Source of the DNA: Thioalkalicoccus limnaeus
GTDB lineage: Bacteria; Pseudomonadota; Gammaproteobacteria; Chromatiales; Chromatiaceae
Assembly: GCF_041197575.1 (NCBI RefSeq)
Contig: NZ_JBDKXB010000029.1
Coordinates: 1-38,576, forward strand
Direction: 5' to 3'
DNA length: 38,576 bases
Position 1 is the stretch's first letter. The number at the start of each line of letters is the position of its first letter. Below, piece after piece: positions 25,786 through 33,836 of this stretch. The translations under genes were made by a program, and so were the position numbers. Below the pieces are notes generated by a model that was not told the DNA's origin, did not search any database, and saw nothing but the letters and a program-made list of their open reading frames with translations.

Positions 25786-26874
25786 TCAGCCGCGGGCCAC
25801 TGCACGACCGGGTCGAGGACTGTCTGGTTCATCGTCCGGATCCAACTGTTCCGCAAGGGTCCGGCGGCGGCGCCACAGGCGCCATTCGGTCCGGCGCGTG
25901 ACCCGATAGCGAATACCGAGACCAGGATCCAGCTCGAAGCGGCCCAGGCGACCGCGTCGGACGGCACGAAACAGATCGGCGAGTCCCGCTTCGATCTCGT
26001 CCACGGCCGCGAGCCAGGCCGCTTCATCCCGGTCGCCCAGCGCCCGTTGCGGGCCATCCCAGTGCAAGAGCTGCGACCCCGCCTGCCACCCGAGATCCCA
26101 ATCGGTCAAGCCGTTGGGCATGTCGGCGACCGGGGCGCCGGACCAGCGGGCCAATCCGATCGCCAGCGGCGAACGGCTTCGCACCGAGCCCCAGAGCGGC
26201 CCGGCCGGTGGCTTCGGGAGCTCTCCCCCACCAGACAGCCACAGACCATTGATCGCCGGCCGACCCGTGCGGAGGCGCTGCTGATTGACCTCGGCCTGGT
26301 GGAAGAGCATCTGGATCTCGTTGAGCCGCGTCGCCCATGGTCCCGCCGTGTCGCCGCGCGGCAGACCGCCCACGACCGGTTGACCGACGACGGCCTCCAA
26401 CGGCAGCGTGGGCCAGGTCAGGGGATGGTCGGGCCGCAGGTACCAACGGTCGACGGTCGGCGCAACCAGGATCAGCCCGTCATCCGCGAAATGGGCATTG
26501 AACGTAGCGACCAGGGCATCGGCCTCGGCACGCTGAATAGAGAGAAATCGCGCGTCGAAGAGCCGCGCCCGGTCGCGATCCGGACGTAGATGGATCGGGT
26601 CGGCCCGCACCCAGTAGCCGGAAGGGTCGCCATCCGGGTCATCGGCCAAACGACGAAACGGCGCCGTCGGTCCGTCCGGGCCGTTCCCGATGGCGATGCC
26701 GAAGGCCGCGAAGAGCCCCGTGGGATCCCCGGCGATGCCAGGCAGCCGATCGGCTCGGCCGAGAAGGCACTCGACATGGGTCAGCCGCCGTGGCTTCCCC
26801 ACCGCCGACACGGCCCAGGCGCGCGGGGCGGGACCGAGCAGCCCGGGCAGCAGCAGCGTCAGGTCGCGCGCCAT
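25786..26874 (-). CDS. RpfE-like protein (iPGM/alkaline-phosphatase superfamily-like)
   Basis: A 362-residue protein matching my memory of the Xanthomonas RpfE family, often named cofactor-independent phosphoglycerate mutase-like. Recognisable blocks are LTLLLPGLLGP at the start, VECLLGRADRLPG, YWVRADPIHLRPDRDRARLFD, WYLRPDHPLTWPTLPLEAV, LNEIQMLFHQAEVNQQRLRTGRPAINGLWLSGGGELP and the SPLAIGLARWSGAP segment. Known RpfE proteins have no settled enzymatic activity. It begins 12 bases after the hom stop on the same strand and is probably co-transcribed with hom and alaC. Family call fairly sure, function not. Confidence 0.75.
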   Translation of the reverse strand: MARDLTLLLPGLLGPAPRAWAVSAVGKPRRLTHVECLLGRADRLPGIAGDPTGLFAAFGIAIGNGPDGPTAPFRRLADDPDGDPSGYWVRADPIHLRPDRDRARLFDARFLSIQRAEADALVATFNAHFADDGLILVAPTVDRWYLRPDHPLTWPTLPLEAVVGQPVVGGLPRGDTAGPWATRLNEIQMLFHQAEVNQQRLRTGRPAINGLWLSGGGELPKPPAGPLWGSVRSRSPLAIGLARWSGAPVADMPNGLTDWDLGWQAGSQLLHWDGPQRALGDRDEAAWLAAVDEIEAGLADLFRAVRRGRLGRFELDPGLGIRYRVTRRTEWRLWRRRRTLAEQLDPDDEPDSPRPGRAVARG

Positions 26875-26886
26875 CGCTGTCGTCGA

Positions 26887-28206
26887 TCAACCCGCCAAGG
26901 TCTCCATACGGATCCGCACGACGTCGCCGCTGACGGCATCCAGTGCCTCGATCCGCGCGATGGCCTCGTCCATCAGGCCCTCCCGGACCCGATGCGTCAG
27001 CATGATCAAGGGGACATGGGTGTCGCCCTCGCCGGGCTCCTTCTGCTTGATCGCCTCGATGCTGATTCCGAGGTCGCCGAGGATCCCGGCCACCTGAGCC
27101 ATGACACCAGGCTTGTCCCGCGCCGACAGCCGCAGGTAGTAGGCGGTCTCGATCTCGGACATCGGCAGGACCGGGGTATCGGCCAATTCGCTTGGCTGGA
27201 AAGCCAAATGCGGAACCCGATTGTTCGGATCGGTCGTCAACGCACGCACCACATCGACGACATCGGCGACGACCGCCGAGGCCGTCGGCAGAGACCCGGC
27301 ACCGGCACCGTAATAGAGGGTCGGCCCCACGGCGTCACCCTTGACCAGCACCGCGTTCATGACGCCATCGACATTCGCGATCAATCGCCGGTGCGGGATC
27401 AGGGTCGGATGTACGCGCATCTCGATGCCGGCCGACACGCGACGCGCGATCCCCAGGTGCTTGATGCGATAGCCCAGCTCCTCGGCGAAGGCGACATCCT
27501 GCGCCTCGATGCGCGAGATTCCCTCGGTGAAGGTCTTGTCGAACTGAAGCGGGATGCCGAACGCGATCGCGGCCAGGATCGTCAGCTTGTGGGCCGCATC
27601 GATGCCTTCGACGTCGAAGGTCGGATCTGCCTCCGCATAGCCGAGCGCCTGGGCCTCGGCCAACACGTCTGCGAAATCGCGGCCCTTATCGCGCATCTCG
27701 GTCAGGATGAAGTTACCCGTGCCATTGATGATCCCGGCGACCCACTCGATGTGATTGCCAGCCAGCCCTTCGCGAAGCGCCTTGATGATCGGCACGCCAC
27801 CGGCGACCGCCGCCTCGAACGCGACCATGACGCCGCGTTCCTGCGCCGCCGCGAAGATCTCGTTGCCATGCATCGCGATCAGTGCCTTGTTCGCGGTCAC
27901 CACATGCTTGCCATTGGCGATCGCGCGCAGCACCAGTTCACGTGCTGGAGAGTAGCCCCCGATCAACTCGATGACGATCGCGACCTCCGGATCATCGACG
28001 ACGGCGAAGGCATCCTGACCGATGTGGTCGATCTGATCGAGCCCGGCGATCGCCGCCGGGTCGTACTCGCGCGCCGCGGCGTGAACGATGCGAATCCCAC
28101 GGCCGGCACGCCGGGCGATCTCCGCCGCATTGCGCGTCAAGACGGTCACGGTCCCGCCACCGACCGTCCCCAAGCCCAGCAGACCGATCTTGACCGGCGT
28201 CATCAT
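26887..28206 (-). CDS. hom: Homoserine dehydrogenase
   Basis: A 439-residue NAD(P)-dependent enzyme reducing aspartate semialdehyde to homoserine in the threonine/methionine branch. The Rossmann start is VKIGLLGLGTVGGGTVTVL. The core has NGKHVVTANKALIA, VAFEAAVAGGVPIIKALREGLAGN and GIINGTGNFILTEM. The C-terminal ~80 residues form an ACT regulatory domain (YYLRLSARDKPGVMAQVAGILGDLGISIEAIKQ), consistent with threonine feedback. The start has GAGG six bases upstream, and a second ATG follows immediately. No thrC or thrB follows; the next gene is the RpfE-like one. Confidence 0.97.
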   Translation of the reverse strand: MMTPVKIGLLGLGTVGGGTVTVLTRNAAEIARRAGRGIRIVHAAAREYDPAAIAGLDQIDHIGQDAFAVVDDPEVAIVIELIGGYSPARELVLRAIANGKHVVTANKALIAMHGNEIFAAAQERGVMVAFEAAVAGGVPIIKALREGLAGNHIEWVAGIINGTGNFILTEMRDKGRDFADVLAEAQALGYAEADPTFDVEGIDAAHKLTILAAIAFGIPLQFDKTFTEGISRIEAQDVAFAEELGYRIKHLGIARRVSAGIEMRVHPTLIPHRRLIANVDGVMNAVLVKGDAVGPTLYYGAGAGSLPTASAVVADVVDVVRALTTDPNNRVPHLAFQPSELADTPVLPMSEIETAYYLRLSARDKPGVMAQVAGILGDLGISIEAIKQKEPGEGDTHVPLIMLTHRVREGLMDEAIARIEALDAVSGDVVRIRMETLAG

Positions 28207-28264
28207 TGCGTCCTCATCACATCATTAGGGACGGCGCAAAGGCCATCACAGGGTCGAATAGGGT

Positions 28265-29467
28265 CTAGGATCCAGCACGCGCATCGCGGCGCATCATGTC
28301 GCGAATGCCCTGCACCGCCTGGCGCGTGCGGTGCTCGTTCTCGATCAGGCCGAAGCGGACGTGCGTATCGCCGTACTCGCCGAACCCGATGCCGGGTGAC
28401 ACAGCGACCTTGGCGTCGCGCAGCAGCTTCTTCGAAAACTCGAGCGACCCCATCGCGCGATACTGGTCGGGGATCGGCGCCCACACGAACATCGTCGCCT
28501 TGGGTTTCTCGACCGGCCAACCGCAACGATTCAGGCCATCACACAAGACATCGCGGCGCCGCTCGTACTGCGCGGCGATCTCCCGCACGCAATCCTGCGG
28601 ACCCTCGAGCGCGGTGATGGCGGCCACCTGGATCGGCGTGAAGGTACCGTAGTCCAGGTAAGACTTGATCCGCGCCAAGGCATTGACGAGGACGTTGTTG
28701 CCGCACATGAAGCCGATGCGCCAACCGGGCATGTTGTAGCTCTTCGACAGGGTGTAGAACTCCACCGCGATTTCCTTCGCGCCCGGAACCTGGAGGATCG
28801 ACGGGGCCTGGTAGCCGTCGAACACGAGATCGGCGTAGGCCAGGTCGTGGACCACCCAAATCCCATACTCACGGGCGATATCGACCACCTGCTGGAAAAA
28901 ATCCAGTTCCACGCATTGGGTCGTGGGGTTGCCGGGAAAATTCAACACGAGCATCTTCGGCTTCGGCCACGACTCTTGTATCGCGCGCCGCAGTTCCTCG
29001 AAGAAATCGACACCGGGCACCAGCTTGACATGGCGGACGTCGGCGCCGGCGATGATGAACCCGTAGGGATGGATCGGATAAGCCGGATTCGGCACCAGGA
29101 CCGTATCCCCGGCGTCCATCGTCGCCAACGCCAAATGGGCCAAGCCTTCCTTGGAGCCGATCGTCACGATCGCCTGGGTGTCGGGATCCAGATGGACATC
29201 GAAGCGCTCGCGATACCAGTTGCAGATCGCCCGCCGCAGCCGCGGGATACCGCGGGACACCGAGTAGCGATGGGTGTCGCGCCGACTCGCCACCTCGCAC
29301 AGCTTGTCGACGATGTGAACGGGCGTCGGCTGGTCCGGGTTACCCATGCCGAAATCGATGATGTCCTCGCCCCGAGCTCGCGCCGCGGCTTTCAACTCGT
29401 TGACGATGTTGAAGACATAGGGCGGCAGCCGTTCGATCCGGCGAAACTTGTCATCTGGGGCGACCAC
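28265..29467 (-). CDS. alaC: Alanine transaminase AlaC-like (PLP class I aminotransferase)
   Basis: A product of about 400 residues, very close to E. coli AlaC throughout. Conserved segments include RRIERLPPYVFNIVNELKAA, DIIDFGMGNPDQPTP, YSVSRGIPRLRRAICNWY, TIGSKEGLAHLALATMDAGD, the PLP lysine in FYTLSKSYNMPGWRIGF and VSPGIGFGEYGDTHVRFGLIEN. It converts pyruvate and glutamate to alanine and 2-oxoglutarate. I set the start at GTG 29467, which has GAGG five bases before it and matches the AlaC N-terminus; the frame runs upstream without a better start. It lies 58 bases before hom. Confidence 0.93.
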   Translation of the reverse strand: MVAPDDKFRRIERLPPYVFNIVNELKAAARARGEDIIDFGMGNPDQPTPVHIVDKLCEVASRRDTHRYSVSRGIPRLRRAICNWYRERFDVHLDPDTQAIVTIGSKEGLAHLALATMDAGDTVLVPNPAYPIHPYGFIIAGADVRHVKLVPGVDFFEELRRAIQESWPKPKMLVLNFPGNPTTQCVELDFFQQVVDIAREYGIWVVHDLAYADLVFDGYQAPSILQVPGAKEIAVEFYTLSKSYNMPGWRIGFMCGNNVLVNALARIKSYLDYGTFTPIQVAAITALEGPQDCVREIAAQYERRRDVLCDGLNRCGWPVEKPKATMFVWAPIPDQYRAMGSLEFSKKLLRDAKVAVSPGIGFGEYGDTHVRFGLIENEHRTRQAVQGIRDMMRRDARAGS

Positions 29468-29608
29468 GAGGACCTCACGAGGGAATACAGGGTGGACGAG
29501 GATACAAGGGCCGAAGTTTAGCGCCCCCCAAGGAGAATAGAAATCCTGTCGTCGCGTGTCGTCGCCGGCCGCTTGTCGGCCGCATCGAGCATCGGTTAAG
29601 GTGCCGCC

Positions 29609-29986
29609 ATGAGATTCACCGATGATGCCGACACGGCCAGCGGGTACCTGATTCAGGGCTACGAACCCGGGGCGATACAAATCGCCGGGCGGCGTTACCA
29701 CGAAAGCCTGCTGATCGCGCCACGGCGACTCGTGCCAGGCTGGGGCCCGGACGAAGCCAGCGAGCTGACCGCGGACCACATCGCCGAACTGCTCGGCGTC
29801 GAGCCACGCCTGATCCTGCTCGGGACCGGTCGCCTGCAAGTCTTTCCGCCCCCGGCGGTGCTCGCCGTCCCGCGGCAGCAGGGCATCGGCATCGAGGTCA
29901 TGGACACGGGCGCTGCCTGTCGGACATACAATATCCTCGTCGCCGAAGGCCGCGACGTGGTTGCCGGGCTACTGATGATCCGATGA
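29609..29986 (+). CDS. Mth938-domain protein (DUF498 / NDUFAF3-like)
   Basis: A 125-residue protein divergent from alaC. It shows the Mth938 fold pattern: IQGYEPGAIQIAGRRYHESLLIAP, LGVEPRLILLGTGRLQVFPP, GIGIEVMDTGAACRTYNILVAEGRDVVAGLLM. The GTGR and MDTGAACRTYNIL motifs are shared with mitochondrial NDUFAF3, a complex I assembly factor, and with bacterial homologues whose role is unproven. The start has AAGG upstream. It is followed by a 118-base gap. Confidence 0.9.
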   Translation: MRFTDDADTASGYLIQGYEPGAIQIAGRRYHESLLIAPRRLVPGWGPDEASELTADHIAELLGVEPRLILLGTGRLQVFPPPAVLAVPRQQGIGIEVMDTGAACRTYNILVAEGRDVVAGLLMIR

Positions 29987-30104
29987 CGATGACCGAAGCG
30001 CAGCGATCCGGCGATGATGCGGCATCGTCATCCGGTTGGCCCTCGCACCGGGCTCCCCGCCATGCCGTGAATGGCCGCGACGCCATCATCAGGAACGACG
30101 TGAG

Positions 30105-30788
30105 ATGATCATCAGCACCCTTCGATTGGTGATCCCCATCCTTTTGGTCGCCGCGCTCGGCATCTGGTTGTTCACGCCGGATAAAGCCGACGACACCGGG
30201 CAACCCCTGCCCTGGATGACCGAGCTCGACGCCGAGCAGCGCCTGAAGGTGTTCGGCTTCACACTCGGCGCGACGCCCATCGACGAGGTACGCACCGCGT
30301 TCGGTACACCTGGCGAGGCGATCCTCGTCGTCGACCCGGACGCACCCACCCCCTACCGCGCCGAGGTGCTGTTCGATCAGGTCACGTTGAACCGGCTGCG
30401 TGGTCACTTCCAGTTTCGTCTCGACGTCGATCAGGCCGCGTTGGCAGCGCTGCACGAAGCACATCAGGGCAGCGGCCGCCCGAGCCGCGGCCCAGCGCGG
30501 CTCACACTTGGCCCGACCGACAGCGCCGCGCTCGGCCAGTGGCCAATCGAGCAGATCATCTATCACCCGATGGCCCGTCTGCACGCTAGGCTGATCGAAA
30601 GCCGATTCGGCCCACCCGAGCAGCTGTTCGTCGACACCAACGGCGTGCAGCATTGGCTGTACCCACACCGCGGCATGGCGATCGGTCACGACCCGCGCGG
30701 CATGGTTCGGATCCAGTATGTCAACCCCGCGGACTTCGATCGGCTTCACGATCCTCTGCGCGACAATCACGCGGCGCCCGCTCGCTAG
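30105..30788 (+). CDS. Unknown membrane-anchored periplasmic protein
   Basis: A 227-residue product I do not recognise. The N-terminus IISTLRLVIPILLVAALGIWLF is one hydrophobic helix followed by polar sequence, so it is a signal anchor or uncleaved signal. The body contains a repeated theme, EQRLKVFGFTLGATPIDEVRTAFGTPGE and later ARLIESRFGPPEQLF, which recalls SmpA/BamE-like 'G-x-P' lipoprotein modules, but there is no lipobox. The upstream in-frame ATG at 30036 lies before a poorly coding stretch, so 30105 was chosen. It stands just upstream of tRNA-Thr. Coding potential looks good; function unknown. Confidence 0.7.
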   Translation: MIISTLRLVIPILLVAALGIWLFTPDKADDTGQPLPWMTELDAEQRLKVFGFTLGATPIDEVRTAFGTPGEAILVVDPDAPTPYRAEVLFDQVTLNRLRGHFQFRLDVDQAALAALHEAHQGSGRPSRGPARLTLGPTDSAALGQWPIEQIIYHPMARLHARLIESRFGPPEQLFVDTNGVQHWLYPHRGMAIGHDPRGMVRIQYVNPADFDRLHDPLRDNHAAPAR

Positions 30789-30956
30789 CGCCCCCAGGTC
30801 AGGCCGGCGCACCGTCGGCGGCGAGCGAGCACGACCCCGATGAAGCCAAGTCGCGAGTTGACCATTGTCACCCCGACTGGCTTTCACTACCATGTCGGCT
30901 CCTGGAGCGGAGCGGCCCGGGCTCACGGCACCCAACTCCAGAATCCCCTCCTTTAC

Positions 30957-31032
30957 GCTGGCGTAGCTCAGTTGGCAGAGCAGCTGATTTGTAATCAGCA
31001 GGTCGTCGGTTCGAATCCGTCCGCCAGCTCCA
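30957..31032 (+). tRNA. tRNA-Thr (anticodon UGU)
   Basis: A 76-base cloverleaf: acceptor GCTGGCG (30957-30963) pairs perfectly with CGCCAGC (31022-31028), and CCA is encoded at 31030-31032. The D stem GCTC/GAGC and anticodon stem GCTGA/TCAGC are perfect, and the loop TTTGTAA gives anticodon TGT at 30990-30992. The T loop is TTCGAAT with stem GTCGG/CCGTC, which contains one T-T mismatch. It marks the left edge of the mosaic region and is a likely integration target. Confidence 0.95.
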
Positions 31033-31069
31033 ATTAGAACAAGGATTTAGAGAGAAAGGCCGGCGCGTT

Positions 31070-31495
31070 TTACACTCCAAATGTCGTCTCGGGTAACGCT
31101 GGGGGTAACATTCTGGCAGCGCTTGACGGTTGCGCCGCCGCTCTAATCGCGTCATCGAGGGTCGCGCGCCCGAACCTCGGTCGGCCGCCCTTCGATCGCG
31201 TTCGGCTGACGTGACTCTTCAACTGGTCGGATCCAGGGTGCCACGACACGAATCGCGGACTCGTGCATGCTGAACGGCGGGCAGTGCATAAATCATCGGA
31301 CGCTTTACACTGAAGCCACTGGCGAAGCTTTTTCGCTTCGAACCCGTCCGACAGCAATAAACGAATCGCTGCGGCTATGTCAGGGTGAGTGACCGAGTAA
31401 CCCTGCAATGCGGCATCGAGGTATTTCACTGTGCGATCTTCGCGGCGTGCCAGCAGGAACGGCGACAGTGCTTGGCCGCCTAGTCTGCGCAAGAG
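31070..31495 (-). other. Open frame of uncertain status between tRNA-Thr and the antitoxin
   Basis: Minus-strand frame with a moderately protein-like stretch (TVKYLDAALQGYSVTHPDIAAAIRLLL, then GFEAKKLRQWLQ) followed by a basic end (SKGGRPRFGRATLDDAIRAA). There is no good start codon or Shine-Dalgarno, and the base composition is less GC-rich than the core genes. It could be the remnant of an acquired gene downstream of the HigBA-like pair. I recognise no family, and it may not be coding. Otherwise 31033-31496 holds nothing I can name. Confidence 0.2.
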
Positions 31496-31496
31496 A

Positions 31497-31778
31497 TCAT
31501 CGCCCAGCTTCCAAACGCACCACGGTTCTTGAACCCGTCGCGCGGGCGTAGCGGTCCAGGGTCCGCAGGCTCGGGAGGGCGCGCCCGCTCTCCAGTCGAG
31601 CAATGGTGGATTGCGATGTGCCCATGCGCTCAGCGACTTGAGCCTGGCTCAGACCCGCGCGGGTGCGAGCGGCGATCAGCTCTCTGGCAATCGCATATTC
31701 GCCTTCCATGGCTTCGTATTCGGCGCGGGTCTCGGGGTCTTCCAAGAGACGGCCTTTCAGCTCGGCAAGCTCAGTCAT
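31497..31778 (-). CDS. XRE-type antitoxin (HigA-like)
   Basis: A 93-residue DNA-binding antitoxin. The helix-turn-helix reads RTRAGLSQAQVAERMGTSQSTIARLESG, a canonical Cro/C1 motif at about residues 37-64. The N-terminal helix (LAELKGRLLEDPETRAEYEAMEGEY) is typical of HigA/RelB-associated XRE antitoxins and probably wraps the toxin. It overlaps the upstream toxin gene by 8 bases, in the toxin-first order of HigBA systems, and should repress the pair. Confidence 0.92.
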   Translation of the reverse strand: MTELAELKGRLLEDPETRAEYEAMEGEYAIARELIAARTRAGLSQAQVAERMGTSQSTIARLESGRALPSLRTLDRYARATGSRTVVRLEAGR

Positions 31779-32097
31779 GGGTCAGTTTCTCCAAACGGGC
31801 GCGGGCCGTTTCCAAGGCGCGGCGCGGTGTCTTCTGGGTCTTCTTGATGGAGACGTGAACCACGGTCAGGCGTTGCCCGGTGCGGGCCACATAGACGGCG
31901 CGGGCAATACCATCGCGGCCCTTCATGCGCATTTCCCACAGCTTGCCTTCCAGGTGGCGGATGTGCGGCATCCCGACCTGTTGCGGGCCGAAGTTTTGCA
32001 GCAGCTCGGCCACATGCACGAAGCGAGCGCGGATGTCGGCGGGCATGGCGACCAGCTCCGCCTCGGCCTCGGGCAGTAGATGGATCGTCCAGCGCAT
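31771..32097 (-). CDS. HigB-like toxin (phage-derived Gp49 / RelE superfamily)
   Basis: A 108-residue ribosome-dependent mRNA interferase of the Gp49-like HigB family. The start MRWTIHLLPEAEAEL was chosen over the ATG 42 bases upstream because it fits the family N-terminus. Diagnostic blocks are MPHIRHLEGKLWEMRMKGRDGIARAVY and VVHVSIKKTQKTPRRALETARARL, with the basic KKTQKTP motif that contacts RNA. It appears full-length, and the overlapping antitoxin is intact, so the module is likely functional. Confidence 0.92.
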   Translation of the reverse strand: MRWTIHLLPEAEAELVAMPADIRARFVHVAELLQNFGPQQVGMPHIRHLEGKLWEMRMKGRDGIARAVYVARTGQRLTVVHVSIKKTQKTPRRALETARARLEKLTHD

Positions 32098-32171
32098 CGC
32101 TAAGTATATCCCCTTTTTGAGATGGCGAAGGCCAGTCAACCAGGCTGGCGGTGGCGGGGCAGCTCCACCAC

Positions 32172-32294
32172 GTTACCCGCCTCGATGAGTCGCTGGCCGG
32201 ACAGGATGAGCAACCGCACGATGGCGTTGAACTGACTGCTCTCGCTCGCGGTGGCCTGCCAGATCAACGGTGGCGTAGGTGTCACGCGATCCCG
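32172..32294 (-). pseudogene. Decayed P4-type tyrosine integrase fragment
   Basis: About 41 residues on the minus strand (RDRVTPTPPLIWQATASES, then QFNAIVRLLILSGQRLIEAG) align by eye with the catalytic-domain entry of P4-like integrases. Those typically read RDRVLSDAELxxIWxA, then GRIVRLLLLTGQRRDEV. The SGQR arginine corresponds to the first catalytic Arg. Everything before and after is missing, and the frame runs into unrelated sequence. Its position 1.1 kb from tRNA-Thr fits an old tRNA-targeted island. No copy of the tRNA 3' end was found by eye downstream. Confidence 0.6.
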
Positions 32295-32421
32295 CCGGGC
32301 GGCCACCGAACCTGAGTGGCCACGGCCTCTCGGCTGCTGGCAGAAGGATTCAACGAGGCGAGAGCCGGTGGCGCCCACGGATTCTTCGCGCTTGCCACCG
32401 GCTCTCGAACACCACGGCCTG

Positions 32422-33480
32422 TCAGCGACCGTGGTCCCGCTTTTTGGCGGCCACGGTTGCCTTGACCATCTTCCCGAATACCCGATCGCGCCGGCGGCGC
32501 TCGTGTTCGGCCAGGCTGTGGCGCCCCTCCGCCAGGAGCTTCAGGTAGTGTGCCCAGGCGTCGGGGTCCACCGCGCCCCGTTCGACCGCGGCCCGCACCG
32601 CGCAGCCGGGCTCCGCTTGGTGGGTGCAGTCGACGAACCGGCAGGCGCGCGCGAGCTCCGCGATGGAGCTGAACTGCCGGTCCACCCCCTCCTCCGCCAC
32701 CAGGCCCACCTCCCGGATACCCGGCACGTCGATCATGCAGGCACCACCGGGCAGGCGTATGAGCGACCGGGAGGTCGTGGTATGCCGCCCTTTGGCATCG
32801 CGCCGGGTGGCCCGGGTCTCCTGCAGCGGCTGCCCGGCCAGGTTGTTGGTCACCGTCGACTTGCCCACCCCGGACGACCCGACGACCACCAGCGAAGTGC
32901 CGGGTTCGAGCCAGGGCGAGAGACGCTCGGCCAACGGATCGCGCAGCGCGTCCACCGCGAGGACGTCCGCGCCCGCGGGAAGGCGCCTGCGCACGCGCTC
33001 GGCCGTACGCTCCGGGTCGTCGGCCAGGTCGGCCTTGGTCAACAGCACCAGGGGCAGGACATCGGCCTGGGCGGCCAGGACCAGGTAGCGCTCGACGCGG
33101 TGGAGATTGAATTCACCATCCAAGCCGCTCACGACCAGCATCAGGTCGATGTTCGCCGCCAGGGGCTGGGCATCGATTCCACCCGCCTCGCGCCGCTCGA
33201 TCAAGCTGCGTCGATCGAGGCGCTCGACGATGACCGGCGCATCCGCTGCCAACAGTACCCAGTCCCCCACCGTCACGTAATGCGTGTCGGCATGGAGATG
33301 GTGGAGTCGGCCCGCCAAGGTCGCCGGGAACGCTTCCAACCCGGAATCGACGAACCAGCACCCCCGCTCCACCCGCACGACACGCGCCGGGCGAACCGAC
33401 CCCAACTGCGCCAGGGGGATCTGGGTGGTAAAGAAGTTGCTCCAGCCCAGCGGCTGCAGCCGTGAAAGATCGATGGACAC
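32422..33480 (-). CDS. rsgA: Ribosome small-subunit maturation GTPase RsgA
   Basis: A 352-residue circularly permuted GTPase that acts late in 30S assembly. An OB-fold (about residues 30-95) precedes the GTPase motifs in permuted order: G4 LLTKADL, then G1 GSSGVGKST, G2-region TRATRRDAKGRHTTT and G3 MIDVPGIREVGL. The C-terminal zinc site CRFVDCTHQAEPGC gives the C-x4-C-x-H-x5-C spacing. It is full length and unbroken although it lies between gene fragments, so it is under selection here. In many gammaproteobacteria it sits beside orn or psd; here it is isolated. Confidence 0.95.
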   Translation of the reverse strand: MSIDLSRLQPLGWSNFFTTQIPLAQLGSVRPARVVRVERGCWFVDSGLEAFPATLAGRLHHLHADTHYVTVGDWVLLAADAPVIVERLDRRSLIERREAGGIDAQPLAANIDLMLVVSGLDGEFNLHRVERYLVLAAQADVLPLVLLTKADLADDPERTAERVRRRLPAGADVLAVDALRDPLAERLSPWLEPGTSLVVVGSSGVGKSTVTNNLAGQPLQETRATRRDAKGRHTTTSRSLIRLPGGACMIDVPGIREVGLVAEEGVDRQFSSIAELARACRFVDCTHQAEPGCAVRAAVERGAVDPDAWAHYLKLLAEGRHSLAEHERRRRDRVFGKMVKATVAAKKRDHGR

Positions 33481-33563
33481 AAGGTCATCCTCTCAACGAA
33501 TCGTCTGGTGCGCAGGCGCACAAAAGCCCCGCTACGCGCGTAACGGAACAGTTGTTGAGAAGG

Positions 33564-33607
33564 CCGGGCCTACCTTACTTAACGTATTTAACGAAGGTGC
33601 AGCCCGG
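33564..33607. repeat. Imperfect palindrome upstream of rsgA
   Basis: CCGGGC-CT-ACCTT at 33564-33576 faces AAGGT-GCA-GCCCGG at 33594-33607, giving 6+5 base pairs with a small internal loop and a 17-base AT-rich loop (ACTTAACGTATTTAACG). It is about 85 bases upstream of the rsgA start and could be part of its 5' region or a dispersed repeat. No other copy was noticed. Confidence 0.45.
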
Positions 33608-33678
33608 CGGCGATGACAAGGTCCATCAAGCCTCCGGCGGTGGTTGTATGGCACGCCCTCCGACGGGCGCGCAGCGAA

Positions 33679-33780
33679 TCATAGCAGGACGATGCCCTTC
33701 AAGCATCGTCCGCTCTGGCTACTCGCGGCGACGGCTCGAAGATCCGTACGCCCGAGCCAACTGATGAGAATGCTGTCCAT
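33679..33780 (-). pseudogene. Short fragment resembling an RtcR-like regulator N-terminus
   Basis: A 33-codon frame beginning MDSILISWLGRTDLRAVAAS resembles, from memory, the opening of sigma-54-type RtcR-like regulators, which start with a sensor domain of this ILISWLGxTDLRA style. It ends where the hairpin at 33687-33711 begins to be read. Nothing upstream or downstream continues the protein. Too short to be sure. Confidence 0.25.
33687..33711. repeat. Perfect nine-base inverted repeat (REP-like hairpin)
   Basis: GGACGATGC (33687-33695) and GCATCGTCC (33703-33711) are perfect complements around a seven-base loop CCTTCAA. Outer AGC/GCT bases extend the pairing past one unpaired A. Such hairpins are typical of REP-type elements. 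There is no T-tract, so it is not a standard terminator. Only one copy is seen here. Confidence 0.6.
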
Positions 33781-33836
33781 GCCTGGATGCTACCCGTCTC
33801 CATCCGGTCGCCACAGAACGACTTGTCCCTTCTCGT

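Noticed and set aside
30868..31155. Minus-strand peptide with SNRRPADYKSAALPTELRQ
   Set aside because: This is the well-known spurious translation of a tRNA gene, not a protein.
32136..32378. 80-codon minus-strand frame as an intact gene
   Set aside because: Only the central ~41 residues resemble integrases; both ends are unrelated, so only the fragment is reported.
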